DNA of 64,000 bases from NCBI RefSeq assembly GCF_000389635.1, contig NC_021182.1:2976001-3040000 (forward strand). Direction: 5' to 3'. Below are positions 44,085 through 52,892 of this stretch, one piece after another. Position 1 is the stretch's first letter, and each line of letters starts with the position of its first letter. The stretch is from Clostridium pasteurianum BC1 (GTDB lineage: Bacteria > Bacillota > Clostridia > Clostridiales > Clostridiaceae). A program made the translations under genes and the position numbers. Under the pieces are notes generated by a model. It saw nothing but the letters and a program-made list of their open reading frames with translations, was not told where the DNA came from and ran no database searches.

Positions 44085-46679
44085 TTAATTAAAAAAACTA
44101 AAAGCATATGCATCTATTCCTGGAGCATCAATCATACTACGAATATGAATAATATCAGCTTGATTATCAGCAACATATGCTTTTGTATGATCATTAGGAT
44201 CTACCCAGCCCATAAATACATAAGTATGACTTGGATATCCTGTAGAATCCGGAACAGTAAAGACAATATTACCTGGATATAATTGATTGACATCAGATGT
44301 CCTTGTCCATCCAAGTGAAGTTATATAAGGAACATAATGTTTGGTATTTTCCATCCATATTGGTACATTTATACCTATTGACCTCAATGCTGTACTTGAA
44401 AAATAAACACAATTATTACTTTGATTTCCATCATGTAGTTTTACCGCTTCAGTCTCAGTTTGCTGTACATTATTCCCTGTTGACAAAAATGAAACAAGCT
44501 TAGATGCTGAATCTGTATTATCAGGTACTTTATAGATAACTACATCTTTGGATGTAACAGAATTATCATCACCTATGCTTTTCACAGTTATAATATGAGC
44601 ACCATAAGATAAAGAAGAAATATTCAATGTGTATTTATATCCACTTTGAACGCCTCCACTATATCCAGGGTATATATTATTTACATCAGGTCTTGATATT
44701 CCCAATTGCGCATCTCCATAATTTTGATTATCAACATATATCTGAACTTTTTGTATACCAAATGCATTTAATGCCCAACCACTAACATCAAATAAATAAT
44801 TCTGTGCTTTTATACCTAAATTATTTTTTGGAGTGTCAACACATAATCTATCTGGTAGAGATCCTTGTCCATTTGATAATACATATATCTTAGTACTACT
44901 TGTCGCTGATGTACCATTTTCACCTATACTTGTAACTTTTAAAGTATGCGCTCCTGGAGATAAAGATGAAATATCCAAATTACAATTAAAACCACTGGAG
45001 TCCTCATTTGCATATCCTAAAAATTGTTTAGCGACATCAGGTCTTGATACGCCTATTACTGCATCTTGTTCAGTTCCATTATCTAAGGATACTTGTACCT
45101 GTTTTACTCCATATAAGTCAAGTGACCAACCGGCTACATCTAATTCTCCACTATTTGTTTGCACATACTTAGGAGTATCTATAGTTACTAATCCCGTCAT
45201 ACTCTGTGCAAAAACTTTTTTCACATTAACACTTTGTGATATTGTAGAACCATCATTTCCCATACTTACTACCCTTACTGTATGTATGCCATCTGAAATT
45301 TTAGGAATATATATTGTACAGCTGTATCCGCTGTTTAATCCACCTGTATATCCTGGAAATGTTTTATCTACATCTGCCCTTGCTTGTCCTATTTCAGCAT
45401 CTTTCTCCATACCATCAAAATATACCTGTACCTTCTGTACTCCATATCCATTTAAAGACCACCCATTTACTGTAACGCTATTAGTGGTATCATTTAACAA
45501 AGTTGAATCATTCGGATTATCAATGCTCATTAACGGTGTCTTATCTCTTCCATCCTCAGGTACTTTATATACTGTCAAATCCTGTGTTGCAACTGCACCA
45601 TTATTTCCAGTACTTGTTACTGTTATTTTATGGGCTCCAAGAGATAACGAAGATATATCTAACCTGTAATCATAGCCACTATTAGCTGATTTATAGGCTG
45701 AATATATTCTATCCACATCAAGTCTTGATAAGCCTGTTTCCGCACTTTGTGCATTCCCATTATCTACAGATACCTGTACCTGTTTTACTCCTGACTGATT
45801 TAATGACCATCCAGCAATATCTATAACATTACCTTTTATCTTATCATTATTTCTAGGAGTATCCACGGCCAGCATTCCCGGCATACTCTGCTCAGAAACT
45901 TTTTTCACATCGATACTTTGTGATATTGTAGAACCATCATTTCCTATACTTACTACTTTTACTTTATGTATTCCGTCTGGAATTTTAGGGATATCTATTG
46001 TACAGCTATAACCGCTGTTTAATCCTCCTGTATATCCTGGGAATATATTATTTACGTCTACCCTTGCTTGTCCTATTGTGGCATCCTTCTCAACATCATC
46101 AAAATATACCTGTACTTTCTGCACTCCGTATCCATTTAAAGACCATCCGTTTACGGTAATACTATTAGTGGTATCATTTAGCAAAGTTGAATCATTCGGA
46201 TTATCAATGCTCATTAACGGTGTCTTATCTCTTCCATCCTCTGGTACTTTATATACTGTCAAATCCTGTGTTGCAACTGCACCATTATTTCCAGTACTTG
46301 TTACTGTTATTTTATGGGCTCCAAGAGATAACGAAGATATATCTAACCTGTAATCATAGCCGCTATTAGCTGATTTATAGGCTGAATATATTCTATCCAC
46401 ATCAAGTCTTGATAAGCCTGTTTCCGCACTTTGTGCATTCCCATTATCTACAGATACCTGTACCTGTTTTACTCCTGACTGATTTAATGACCATCCAGCA
46501 ATATCTATAACATTACCTTTTATCTTATCATTATTTTTAGGAGTATCCACACATACAAGTGCAGGTAAACTACTATTTTCAGCAGCCATTACTGTTCCTG
46601 CTTTTGTAAAACCTATTATGAAAATAAGTATTGCACAAATTCCAATAATGATTTTCATAATACTTTGTTTTAATTTCAC
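44085..46679 (-). CDS. Secreted protein of six Ig-like modules with an NlpC/P60-like end
   Basis: 864 residues from the GTG at 46679 (GAAGGTG upstream). Signal peptide (IMKIIIGICAILIFIIGFTKAGTVMA). Then six Ig-like modules of about 100 residues, each with GWSLN..GVKQVQV.(V/F)D, a G.(S/A)R.DV segment and a final GAHKITVTSTGN strand; they resemble Big_7-type bacterial Ig domains. The C-terminal about 130 residues look like an NlpC/P60-fold hydrolase: Cys in NQSNNCVYFSS, His in YPSHTYVFMGW and ADNQ as third site. Probably a surface-bound peptidoglycan hydrolase. Modules 1-2 and 3-4 are a recent duplication. Modules of the same kind occur in the protein at the right edge. Confidence 0.8.
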   Translation of the reverse strand: MKLKQSIMKIIIGICAILIFIIGFTKAGTVMAAENSSLPALVCVDTPKNNDKIKGNVIDIAGWSLNQSGVKQVQVSVDNGNAQSAETGLSRLDVDRIYSAYKSANSGYDYRLDISSLSLGAHKITVTSTGNNGAVATQDLTVYKVPEDGRDKTPLMSIDNPNDSTLLNDTTNSITVNGWSLNGYGVQKVQVYFDDVEKDATIGQARVDVNNIFPGYTGGLNSGYSCTIDIPKIPDGIHKVKVVSIGNDGSTISQSIDVKKVSEQSMPGMLAVDTPRNNDKIKGNVIDIAGWSLNQSGVKQVQVSVDNGNAQSAETGLSRLDVDRIYSAYKSANSGYDYRLDISSLSLGAHKITVTSTGNNGAVATQDLTVYKVPEDGRDKTPLMSIDNPNDSTLLNDTTNSVTVNGWSLNGYGVQKVQVYFDGMEKDAEIGQARADVDKTFPGYTGGLNSGYSCTIYIPKISDGIHTVRVVSMGNDGSTISQSVNVKKVFAQSMTGLVTIDTPKYVQTNSGELDVAGWSLDLYGVKQVQVSLDNGTEQDAVIGVSRPDVAKQFLGYANEDSSGFNCNLDISSLSPGAHTLKVTSIGENGTSATSSTKIYVLSNGQGSLPDRLCVDTPKNNLGIKAQNYLFDVSGWALNAFGIQKVQIYVDNQNYGDAQLGISRPDVNNIYPGYSGGVQSGYKYTLNISSLSYGAHIITVKSIGDDNSVTSKDVVIYKVPDNTDSASKLVSFLSTGNNVQQTETEAVKLHDGNQSNNCVYFSSTALRSIGINVPIWMENTKHYVPYITSLGWTRTSDVNQLYPGNIVFTVPDSTGYPSHTYVFMGWVDPNDHTKAYVADNQADIIHIRSMIDAPGIDAYAFSFFN
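45185..46555 (-). repeat. 684-bp in-frame tandem duplication
   Basis: Two nearly identical units, offset by 684 bases (for example TTAGTGGTATCATTTA at 45481 and at 46165), encode two Ig-like modules each. They keep high nucleotide identity with few silent changes, which suggests recent duplication or ongoing gene conversion. Confidence 0.8.
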
Positions 46680-46904
46680 TATTTCACCTTCTTCCACCAT
46701 AAATTTATGTTGTAAAATATTTTAATCTGCCAACAAATCATAATGAATTGAAAATTGATTACAACACACATTTTAAATAATCGTATAATCTAACAAAATC
46801 TTTATATAAATATAGATATCCAATATCATAAATAAAGGTTTATGAATTTTTTATATAAAAGTCCAAATACTATAAGTAATAAATATAGTATTGGAGTGAA
46901 ATAT

Positions 46905-47414
46905 ATGGCAATGCATTTAGTAGAAGTTAAAACTTTACACGGATATACAATAAATGAATTAAATGAAATAATTAATAGTTCAAAGAGTAAGTACACCAAA
47001 TCTCTTTTAAGTGCTGTCATAATGAGATATAACGGAATTCATACTGATGATATTATGAAAACTATTTGCAGAACACGCGCATCTATAACTACTTATATTC
47101 ATAAATGGAATAAATATGGTATAGATTCAATTATAGATAATCGTGGTGGTTCTGAAAGTAGTTTTACAGATGAAATGCTTCAGGATTTAAAGGACGTAGT
47201 CCTAAGTAAATCACCTGAAACCTTCGGTTTTATGCGTTCCAGCTGGACAACAGCCCTATTGACTCAATATATTAAAGAAAAATATGGCAAGTCTTATTCT
47301 GCAGAATGGATAAGACAACTACTAATAAGTCTTGGTTTTTCTTTTAAAAGAGGTCAATATAAACCAACTAAAGGAGATCCTTATTTGCAAGCTATCTTTA
47401 AAAAAAATAGCTGA
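46905..47414 (+). CDS. IS630 transposase, N-terminal frame
   Basis: 169 residues from the ATG at 46905 (GGAGTGAAATAT upstream). Holds the HTH part: YTKSLLSAVIMRYNGIHTDDIMKTICRTRASITTYIHKWNKYG, then the linker with YSAEWIRQLLISLGFSFKRG typical of IS630/Tc1 proteins. It stops at TGA (47412-47414) just after a run of eight A. The catalytic part continues in another frame. Confidence 0.85.
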   Translation: MAMHLVEVKTLHGYTINELNEIINSSKSKYTKSLLSAVIMRYNGIHTDDIMKTICRTRASITTYIHKWNKYGIDSIIDNRGGSESSFTDEMLQDLKDVVLSKSPETFGFMRSSWTTALLTQYIKEKYGKSYSAEWIRQLLISLGFSFKRGQYKPTKGDPYLQAIFKKNS

Positions 47415-47988
47415 CTTACCACCTATCATTGAGAACACAGAGGACTCCGTCCTATATGTTGAAGATGAAACAGGAATAAGGATAGAATCTGTTAATCGCA
47501 GAAGTTGGAGCCCGGTAGGGCAATCCCCTATAGTTGAAAGTAATAACACACACGCAGGTTTCAACATTATTGGTGCTACAGAAATATCTAAGAACTATAA
47601 TACTTTAATCAATATATATCCAGCAAAGCATTCCATTACTTCTATAGAAATGCTTGAGTTTTTAAAGCAACTTCTTGAGCAAAACAAAGGTAAGAAGATA
47701 TTTTTAATATGGGACAATTACAATATCCATAAAGCAAAAAATATCGAAGAATTTGCACAGCTGCATAACGAAGAATTGTTTCTGATTAATTTACCACCAT
47801 ATTCTCCTATGCTAAACCCACAAGAAAACGTATGGAAATGGCTTAAAGATACATGTTTTCAGTGTAAAGCTCGAGAATCTATTGATAAATTTAAAGAATT
47901 TATCGAAAAACTATTTCTTCATTGTAATTCAGATAAAATGCATTCTATTATAAAACCTCTTGTTAATGCCAAAAGTTACTATAAATAA
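47398..47988 (+). CDS. IS630 transposase, C-terminal DDE frame
   Basis: About 196 residues with the DDE catalytic core: first Asp in YVEDETGIRIE, second in IWDNYNIHKA, and the Glu in LNPQENVWKWLKD. It has no ribosome binding site of its own; it is joined to the upstream frame by a shift at an A8 tract (47400-47407). The shift needed is +1 relative to the first frame. This is either programmed frameshifting, as in many IS630 elements, or a one-base change that has inactivated the copy. Confidence 0.8.
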   Translation, partial: LKKIADLPPIIENTEDSVLYVEDETGIRIESVNRRSWSPVGQSPIVESNNTHAGFNIIGATEISKNYNTLINIYPAKHSITSIEMLEFLKQLLEQNKGKKIFLIWDNYNIHKAKNIEEFAQLHNEELFLINLPPYSPMLNPQENVWKWLKDTCFQCKARESIDKFKEFIEKLFLHCNSDKMHSIIKPLVNAKSYYK

Positions 47989-48111
47989 TTTATTATTGAA
48001 CTTGGATATCTATAGTATGATTTTTGCTAAAATCAATACTCTTATCATAATTTTACCATAAACTTTTTTTTAATCAATTTACATAATAAACATTTATAAA
48101 AATAAATTTTA

Positions 48112-48450
48112 TTAAGAAAATGCAACAAATATAACCCCTATAATTATTGATATTATTCCCGCTAATTTAAATACAGTTATTTTTTCATTTAAAATAATTC
48201 TAGAGATAATCATAGACCATATGTAGGTAATAGCTGTCATTGGCAAAACTACTGATAGTGGCATATACTTAAGGACTATAATATTTAAAACAGCACTAGC
48301 TACATATATAAAGCCACCTATATATAGAAATTTGCTTTTAATTATGGATACTATTGTATTACCTACTGTAGATTTTTTAAAAAAGAACCCTCCAAATGAT
48401 CCAAGCAATGTCATAACAATAATTATTATAATTAAAAAGAATCTATTCAT
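48112..48450 (-). CDS. Small EamA/DMT-type membrane protein, subunit 2
   Basis: 112 residues, four helices (MNRFFLIIIIIVMTLLGSFGG ... FKLAGIISIIIGVIFVAF). Size and layout match half-size transporters such as ArnE/ArnF that act as a pair to flip undecaprenyl-phosphate sugars. The ATG at 48450 lies inside ATGAATAG, overlapping the stop of the previous gene, and follows AGGTGTTGGTG. Third gene of the unit GT2 - EamA - EamA. Confidence 0.75.
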   Translation of the reverse strand: MNRFFLIIIIIVMTLLGSFGGFFFKKSTVGNTIVSIIKSKFLYIGGFIYVASAVLNIIVLKYMPLSVVLPMTAITYIWSMIISRIILNEKITVFKLAGIISIIIGVIFVAFS

Positions 48451-48790
48451 CACCAACACCTACTAATACAACTCCTAACATGATCAATATAAGTCCTATA
48501 ATTTTTTCTATATTTATAATTTCATTTAGGAAATAATACCCTAGTAACACAGTAAAAATATATCCCATACTCATCATGGGATGTATGACTGAAAAACTTC
48601 CATATTTAAATGCTATAATCATTCCAACTGCACCTATAGAATAAAATAAAAATCCAATTAATATAAATAACATGTTATGCATATTTGATATTTTCCAAAA
48701 ATATTGTCCACCAACAGTAAACAAGGCTGCTGTTAATATCAACATTATACCTATTTTATTTTTCTTTAAAGACAAAATTATACTATTCAT
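48443..48790 (-). CDS. Small EamA/DMT-type membrane protein, subunit 1
   Basis: 115 residues, four helices (IGIMLILTAALFTVGGQYFW; GSFSVIHPMMSMGYIFTVLLGYYFLNE; IIGLILIMLGVVLVGVGDE). It pairs with the protein at 48112, and both resemble the ArnE/ArnF flippase subunits. The ATG at 48790 overlaps the stop of the GT2 gene through the same ATGAATAG sequence as the next junction, so the three genes are translationally coupled. Confidence 0.75.
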   Translation of the reverse strand: MNSIILSLKKNKIGIMLILTAALFTVGGQYFWKISNMHNMLFILIGFLFYSIGAVGMIIAFKYGSFSVIHPMMSMGYIFTVLLGYYFLNEIINIEKIIGLILIMLGVVLVGVGDE

Positions 48791-49730
48791 TTTTATCATC
48801 AACAGCCTTATTTTTAATTTTAAATTCATTTAAAAACAATTCATAATTTTGTTTATGTTGTTTTACCAAGGTATCTAAAATAATCCCATTTGTTAAAAGC
48901 ACTATTGAAACTAATACAAAACCTAATGCTAGCACTGCTGAAGGCAACTTAGTAATAAAACTTGTATCTATGAATTCTAAAATCACAGGAATCCCCACTA
49001 ATAATCCAATAATAAATGAAATGAAAGATAAAACACAAAAAAATGGAAATGGCTTGTAATCTTTAAAAAGAGATACAATTGTTCTTAACACCTTTATTCC
49101 ATCTTTATATGTATTTAACTTTGAAGTACTTCCTTCTGGTCTATCTCTATAGTCAATAGGTATTTCTTTTAATAAAAATTTCTTATCTAAAGCATGTATG
49201 CTCATCTCAGTTTCAATTTCAAACCCTTCACTTAATACAGGCATAGTTTTAACAAAAAATTTATTAAAGGCCCTGTATCCTGTCATAATATCATTTATAT
49301 CATTTTTAAATAACTTTCCTATTAAACCTTTAACAAGATTATTCCCAAAGTTATGGAAAGCTCTTTTATTTTCTGACATATAAGTCCCATTTGATAATCG
49401 ATCTCCAATAGTCATGTCAGCTTCTCCATCTATAATAGGTTTTAACAATTCTTTTGCAAATTCTGCTGGATAAGTATCATCACCGTCAACCATCACATAA
49501 TAATCGGCATCTATATCTCTAAACATACTTCTTACAACATTTCCCTTGCCTTGCCTAGGCTCTTTTATAATTATGGCACCACTTTGACGTGCTATTTCCG
49601 AAGTTCTATCTTTTGAATTATTATCATATACATAAATGTCTGAATTTGGTAATTTTTTTTTAAAATCTCCTATCACTTTACTAATTGTTAATTCCTCATT
49701 ATAACATGGAATTAAAACTGCAATTTTCAT
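48783..49730 (-). CDS. Polyprenyl-phosphate glycosyltransferase (DPM1/ArnC-like GT2)
   Basis: 315 residues from the ATG at 49730 (AAGGATGG upstream; a TTG seven codons earlier is less likely). GT2 domain with KIAVLIPCYNEELTISKVI, DNNSKDRTSEIA, VMVDGDDTYPAE and IMTGYRAFNKFF, followed by two C-terminal helices. Likely charges undecaprenyl phosphate with a sugar on the cytoplasmic face. The two EamA-type subunits that follow could flip the product, and the DUF2142 protein upstream could use it. Confidence 0.88.
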   Translation of the reverse strand: MKIAVLIPCYNEELTISKVIGDFKKKLPNSDIYVYDNNSKDRTSEIARQSGAIIIKEPRQGKGNVVRSMFRDIDADYYVMVDGDDTYPAEFAKELLKPIIDGEADMTIGDRLSNGTYMSENKRAFHNFGNNLVKGLIGKLFKNDINDIMTGYRAFNKFFVKTMPVLSEGFEIETEMSIHALDKKFLLKEIPIDYRDRPEGSTSKLNTYKDGIKVLRTIVSLFKDYKPFPFFCVLSFISFIIGLLVGIPVILEFIDTSFITKLPSAVLALGFVLVSIVLLTNGIILDTLVKQHKQNYELFLNEFKIKNKAVDDKNE

Positions 49731-49968
49731 ATTATACAACCCATCCTTCAATTTAAATTTTTTTAAATAGTATTGAATTATTAAAGATATTATATACTAT
49801 TTAGTATTTTTCTCATTCTGTATAGCATATTTATAATATAGTATAATACTACCATTTAAAAATAAATTTACTACTTTCAAATAAAATTTTACAATTTTAA
49901 CTATAATTTATATATACAAAATTATTATTATTTTTTAATTTATACATTGCAAATTTATAATTTTATAA

Positions 49969-51342
49969 TTAATAAAATCTATTAAAAAGTATAACTTGCG
50001 TTGAAATTAACACTAATATAACATAAATTACACAAAAAACATTAAAATATTTTATTTTAATATTTTTAATACCTAATGCTAAAAATAATAGTAACGCTAT
50101 TGGAATAAAGTAACGTCCTTGTACTCCTTCAACAGTTGAGCCACCAACTAATGTATATGTAATATAAAGCGCAGTTACAACTAAAATACCAATTGATAAA
50201 AATAATAATAATAATATAATTCTATTTTTAAAATTAATTTTTTCATTTTCATTATTAATTAATGAAGCTACAATCAATACTATTACATAGCTATAGATTA
50301 TATAATTTGGCAATTTAGTATCTAGCCAACCTAAAATACCAATAAAACTTTTTAAATAAAATTCTCCATTTAGTGTTATTGTTCTAGCAAATATTTCAAT
50401 AAACAATATAGGATGCTGTAATATATAAATTACTTGATCTTTAGGTGAAGCATTACTATTTGTAGACAAGACATGATTTGCACCAGAAATATTCATCCAA
50501 AATAAATTAATTAATATTGACAATATTATTATAAAAAATCCTAAAATTAGGTGCTGTTTTTTACTTTTAAATTTATATTTTGGAATTAAAAAATATAATA
50601 ACGAAAATAAAAAATATACCTGTTTAGTTAATGACACTAAACAAATTAACAAAAACATTATAAGAACTTCTTTAACTTTTAATCCTTCATTTCCATTTTT
50701 AGATAATTTAATAAAATAGCTTATAGTAAAAATAGATAAACAATTTGTTACTCCATCAGCCGATAACGATGCAGATTCATATAATAACATTGGCATCAAT
50801 CCAAACAAAAACAAAAGACTTTTTTTACTAGATATATTTTTCATTGAAAAATATATCATAGTTGTAGAAAAAATTAGATTAAATAAACGTCCTAGATACA
50901 TTAATGCTAGTGGTGATAAATTGAATTTTTTACCAATTTCTATCCCCATACTTTGTGGTAAATACATAATAGGTGCATATGCTGATGTATTAGGAATAGC
51001 CACAAACATCTCATCTTTAGGATTTAACTGCACATGTGTCAATTCAAACATTATGTTTTTTATATTAAATTTTTTATCAGAATGAAATGGAATATCTTCT
51101 GAAAGTTTAATTTGATTTGACATAATTAAACTTTTGGGCACATATGCTCCATTCATATTATTATGATGTTCACATATTAAATTACCTTTTGATATCTGAT
51201 ATGCCCTATAAAAATGACTATATTCATCTGGAGCTTGAAATGGTCCATTAATAAATACAAATATAATGCCGAATATTAAACTTAAAATAACGTATATATG
51301 TTCTAATTTTATATGGTAATATTTAAAACTTATTCTATTCAT
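49969..51342 (-). CDS. DUF2142 family membrane protein (GT-C-like)
   Basis: 457 residues, about eleven to twelve helices. The first extracytoplasmic loop has FINGPFQAPDEYSHFYRAYQISKG, the DUF2142 signature with a P-D-E...H core, and a VEGVQGRYFIPIALLL motif near the end. Family members are believed to transfer sugars from polyprenyl-phosphate donors. AAAGGTG precedes the ATG. It stands just upstream of the GT2-EamA-EamA unit. Confidence 0.85.
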   Translation of the reverse strand: MNRISFKYYHIKLEHIYVILSLIFGIIFVFINGPFQAPDEYSHFYRAYQISKGNLICEHHNNMNGAYVPKSLIMSNQIKLSEDIPFHSDKKFNIKNIMFELTHVQLNPKDEMFVAIPNTSAYAPIMYLPQSMGIEIGKKFNLSPLALMYLGRLFNLIFSTTMIYFSMKNISSKKSLLFLFGLMPMLLYESASLSADGVTNCLSIFTISYFIKLSKNGNEGLKVKEVLIMFLLICLVSLTKQVYFLFSLLYFLIPKYKFKSKKQHLILGFFIIILSILINLFWMNISGANHVLSTNSNASPKDQVIYILQHPILFIEIFARTITLNGEFYLKSFIGILGWLDTKLPNYIIYSYVIVLIVASLINNENEKINFKNRIILLLLFLSIGILVVTALYITYTLVGGSTVEGVQGRYFIPIALLLFLALGIKNIKIKYFNVFCVIYVILVLISTQVILFNRFY

Positions 51343-51552
51343 AATTCACCTTTCTTAAATATAATATGATTAAACCACAATAAGCTATAAATAAATTTCC
51401 ATCATACAATTTGTAATATTTTGAACATTGATTCTTCACAATATATAGTGGTCAGTTCTTATTAAATATACTTTTTGTGGGATAATCATAATATAATTTT
51501 AAAGTTTTGTGTATGTATCTAAGATTTTTCTATTTATAATTGGTCATATTTT

Positions 51553-52872
51553 TTAAATAAGTTTATATTTTATAATTTTCTTTATAAATGATTTAATTTT
51601 ACTCTTAATTCTTATTAAATAATATTTTATCAAGCCATTAGAACTATAGAATATTTTTACTTTCTTTACTTTATCACTTGATATATATGGGTTCGAACAA
51701 AAATCCATTAATGGTTTAGTTACATTATTCCACATAAATTGTTCCTTTATCATTTTAATATTAAATTTCATCAATTTATAGATTTCTTTATCGTCAAGTA
51801 TTTTAATTATAATAGAGGCCAATTCATCATACTCTCCTTCATTATAACAAAATCCTAATTTATTACTCTCAACTAATTCTGACATATAATCACCTCTAGT
51901 TAAAGCCATAGGTAATTCACACCATAAATAGTCTAAAATTCGAGTTCTGAAAGAAAATCTGGTTTCTAAATTATTAAAATATGTACTTACGCCTAAGTCT
52001 GCTTCCATAAGAAAATTTTGTCTTTCAGAATATTCTACCCAATCATTAAAAAATATATTTTTATTAAACAAACCATATTCCTTAGATTTTTTTATACATT
52101 CCTCTGCAACTGTTATATCACACTTCATGTTTGGATGTCCTATCCCCATAAAAAACAGTTTTATATCTTTTCTTTTTTTACATATAACATTCATAGCTTC
52201 AATAAGTGTTAATGGATCAAACCAATTCCATATCCCTCCACCCCATATTATAACTTTATCCTCTTTGTTAATATTGGGCCATACTCCTTTTAGTACTTGC
52301 TTTGTCTTTATAGGTCCCTTATTATCAAAACCAAATGGTACAACTCCAATTAATTTTTTCATTTGTATATTATCATTATAAGTTATAGGATTTACCCTAT
52401 TTATAGCTGCAAGCATTCCAAGCCAATAGTCCTTTTGCTTTTCACTAGAACATATAAAGTAATCACCTAAAGAAAGTTGTTCAAGAATTAAGTCCAAATC
52501 TGTTTCATGGTAAGTAAGCCTATCCTTTAAACTAATAAATTTCCTTAACTCAAGGTTTTCAAGTGTAATTGGATCATATATATCAACAACTATAGGTTTT
52601 TTTATTTTCTTAAGAAATGGATATAGCCTAAAAGCGATTCCCTGTACAACTATGGAATCGCTGTCGTATGCACTGACTATAAGTTTATCTTTATTCCCTT
52701 TTATTAGATTAAATTTTTGCCCTTGAAAATTAAAATCTGTTTTACTATTTGGTATATATAAAGTAACATTAAAATTTTTACTTAACTCCACTGCAAAGTT
52801 GAAATATCTTATACCTGGTCCAGTCATTTTTTTTGCTATAGTATCTGGACTGATTAATAATACCTTTTTCAT
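51553..52872 (-). CDS. Glycosyltransferase, GT4-like
   Basis: 439 residues, GT-B fold. It begins KKVLLISPDTIAKKMTGPGIRYFNFA; the donor half has KVIIWGGGIWNWFDPLTLIEAM, FMGIGHPN and FSFRTRILDYLWCELPMALTRGDYMSELV. The same order of motifs occurs in the middle of the 1016-residue fusion at 52893, so the two are paralogs. The C-terminus is basic and could touch the membrane. AAGAGG precedes the ATG. The gap to the fusion gene is 20 bases. Confidence 0.85.
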   Translation of the reverse strand: MKKVLLISPDTIAKKMTGPGIRYFNFAVELSKNFNVTLYIPNSKTDFNFQGQKFNLIKGNKDKLIVSAYDSDSIVVQGIAFRLYPFLKKIKKPIVVDIYDPITLENLELRKFISLKDRLTYHETDLDLILEQLSLGDYFICSSEKQKDYWLGMLAAINRVNPITYNDNIQMKKLIGVVPFGFDNKGPIKTKQVLKGVWPNINKEDKVIIWGGGIWNWFDPLTLIEAMNVICKKRKDIKLFFMGIGHPNMKCDITVAEECIKKSKEYGLFNKNIFFNDWVEYSERQNFLMEADLGVSTYFNNLETRFSFRTRILDYLWCELPMALTRGDYMSELVESNKLGFCYNEGEYDELASIIIKILDDKEIYKLMKFNIKMIKEQFMWNNVTKPLMDFCSNPYISSDKVKKVKIFYSSNGLIKYYLIRIKSKIKSFIKKIIKYKLI

Positions 52873-52892
52873 ATATAAATACCTCTTAAATT

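Larger units (their letters stand above)
46811..48014 (+). mobile_element. IS630-family insertion sequence
   Basis: About 1.2 kb bounded by inverted ends TATAGATATCCAA (46811-46823) and TTGGATATCTATA (48002-48014), with imperfect matching further in. TA at the ends agrees with the TA target of the family. It contains two overlapping transposase frames. It lies between the Ig-like protein gene and the EamA-type transporter genes. Confidence 0.85.

Noticed and set aside
44833-45669. 278-residue open frame on the plus strand opposite the Ig-like protein
   Set aside because: It and similar frames at 46078-46369 are shadows of the duplicated modules; no ribosome binding site and no family features.
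47322-47567. 81-residue minus-strand frame in the IS element
   Set aside because: Shadow of the transposase frames, no ribosome binding site.
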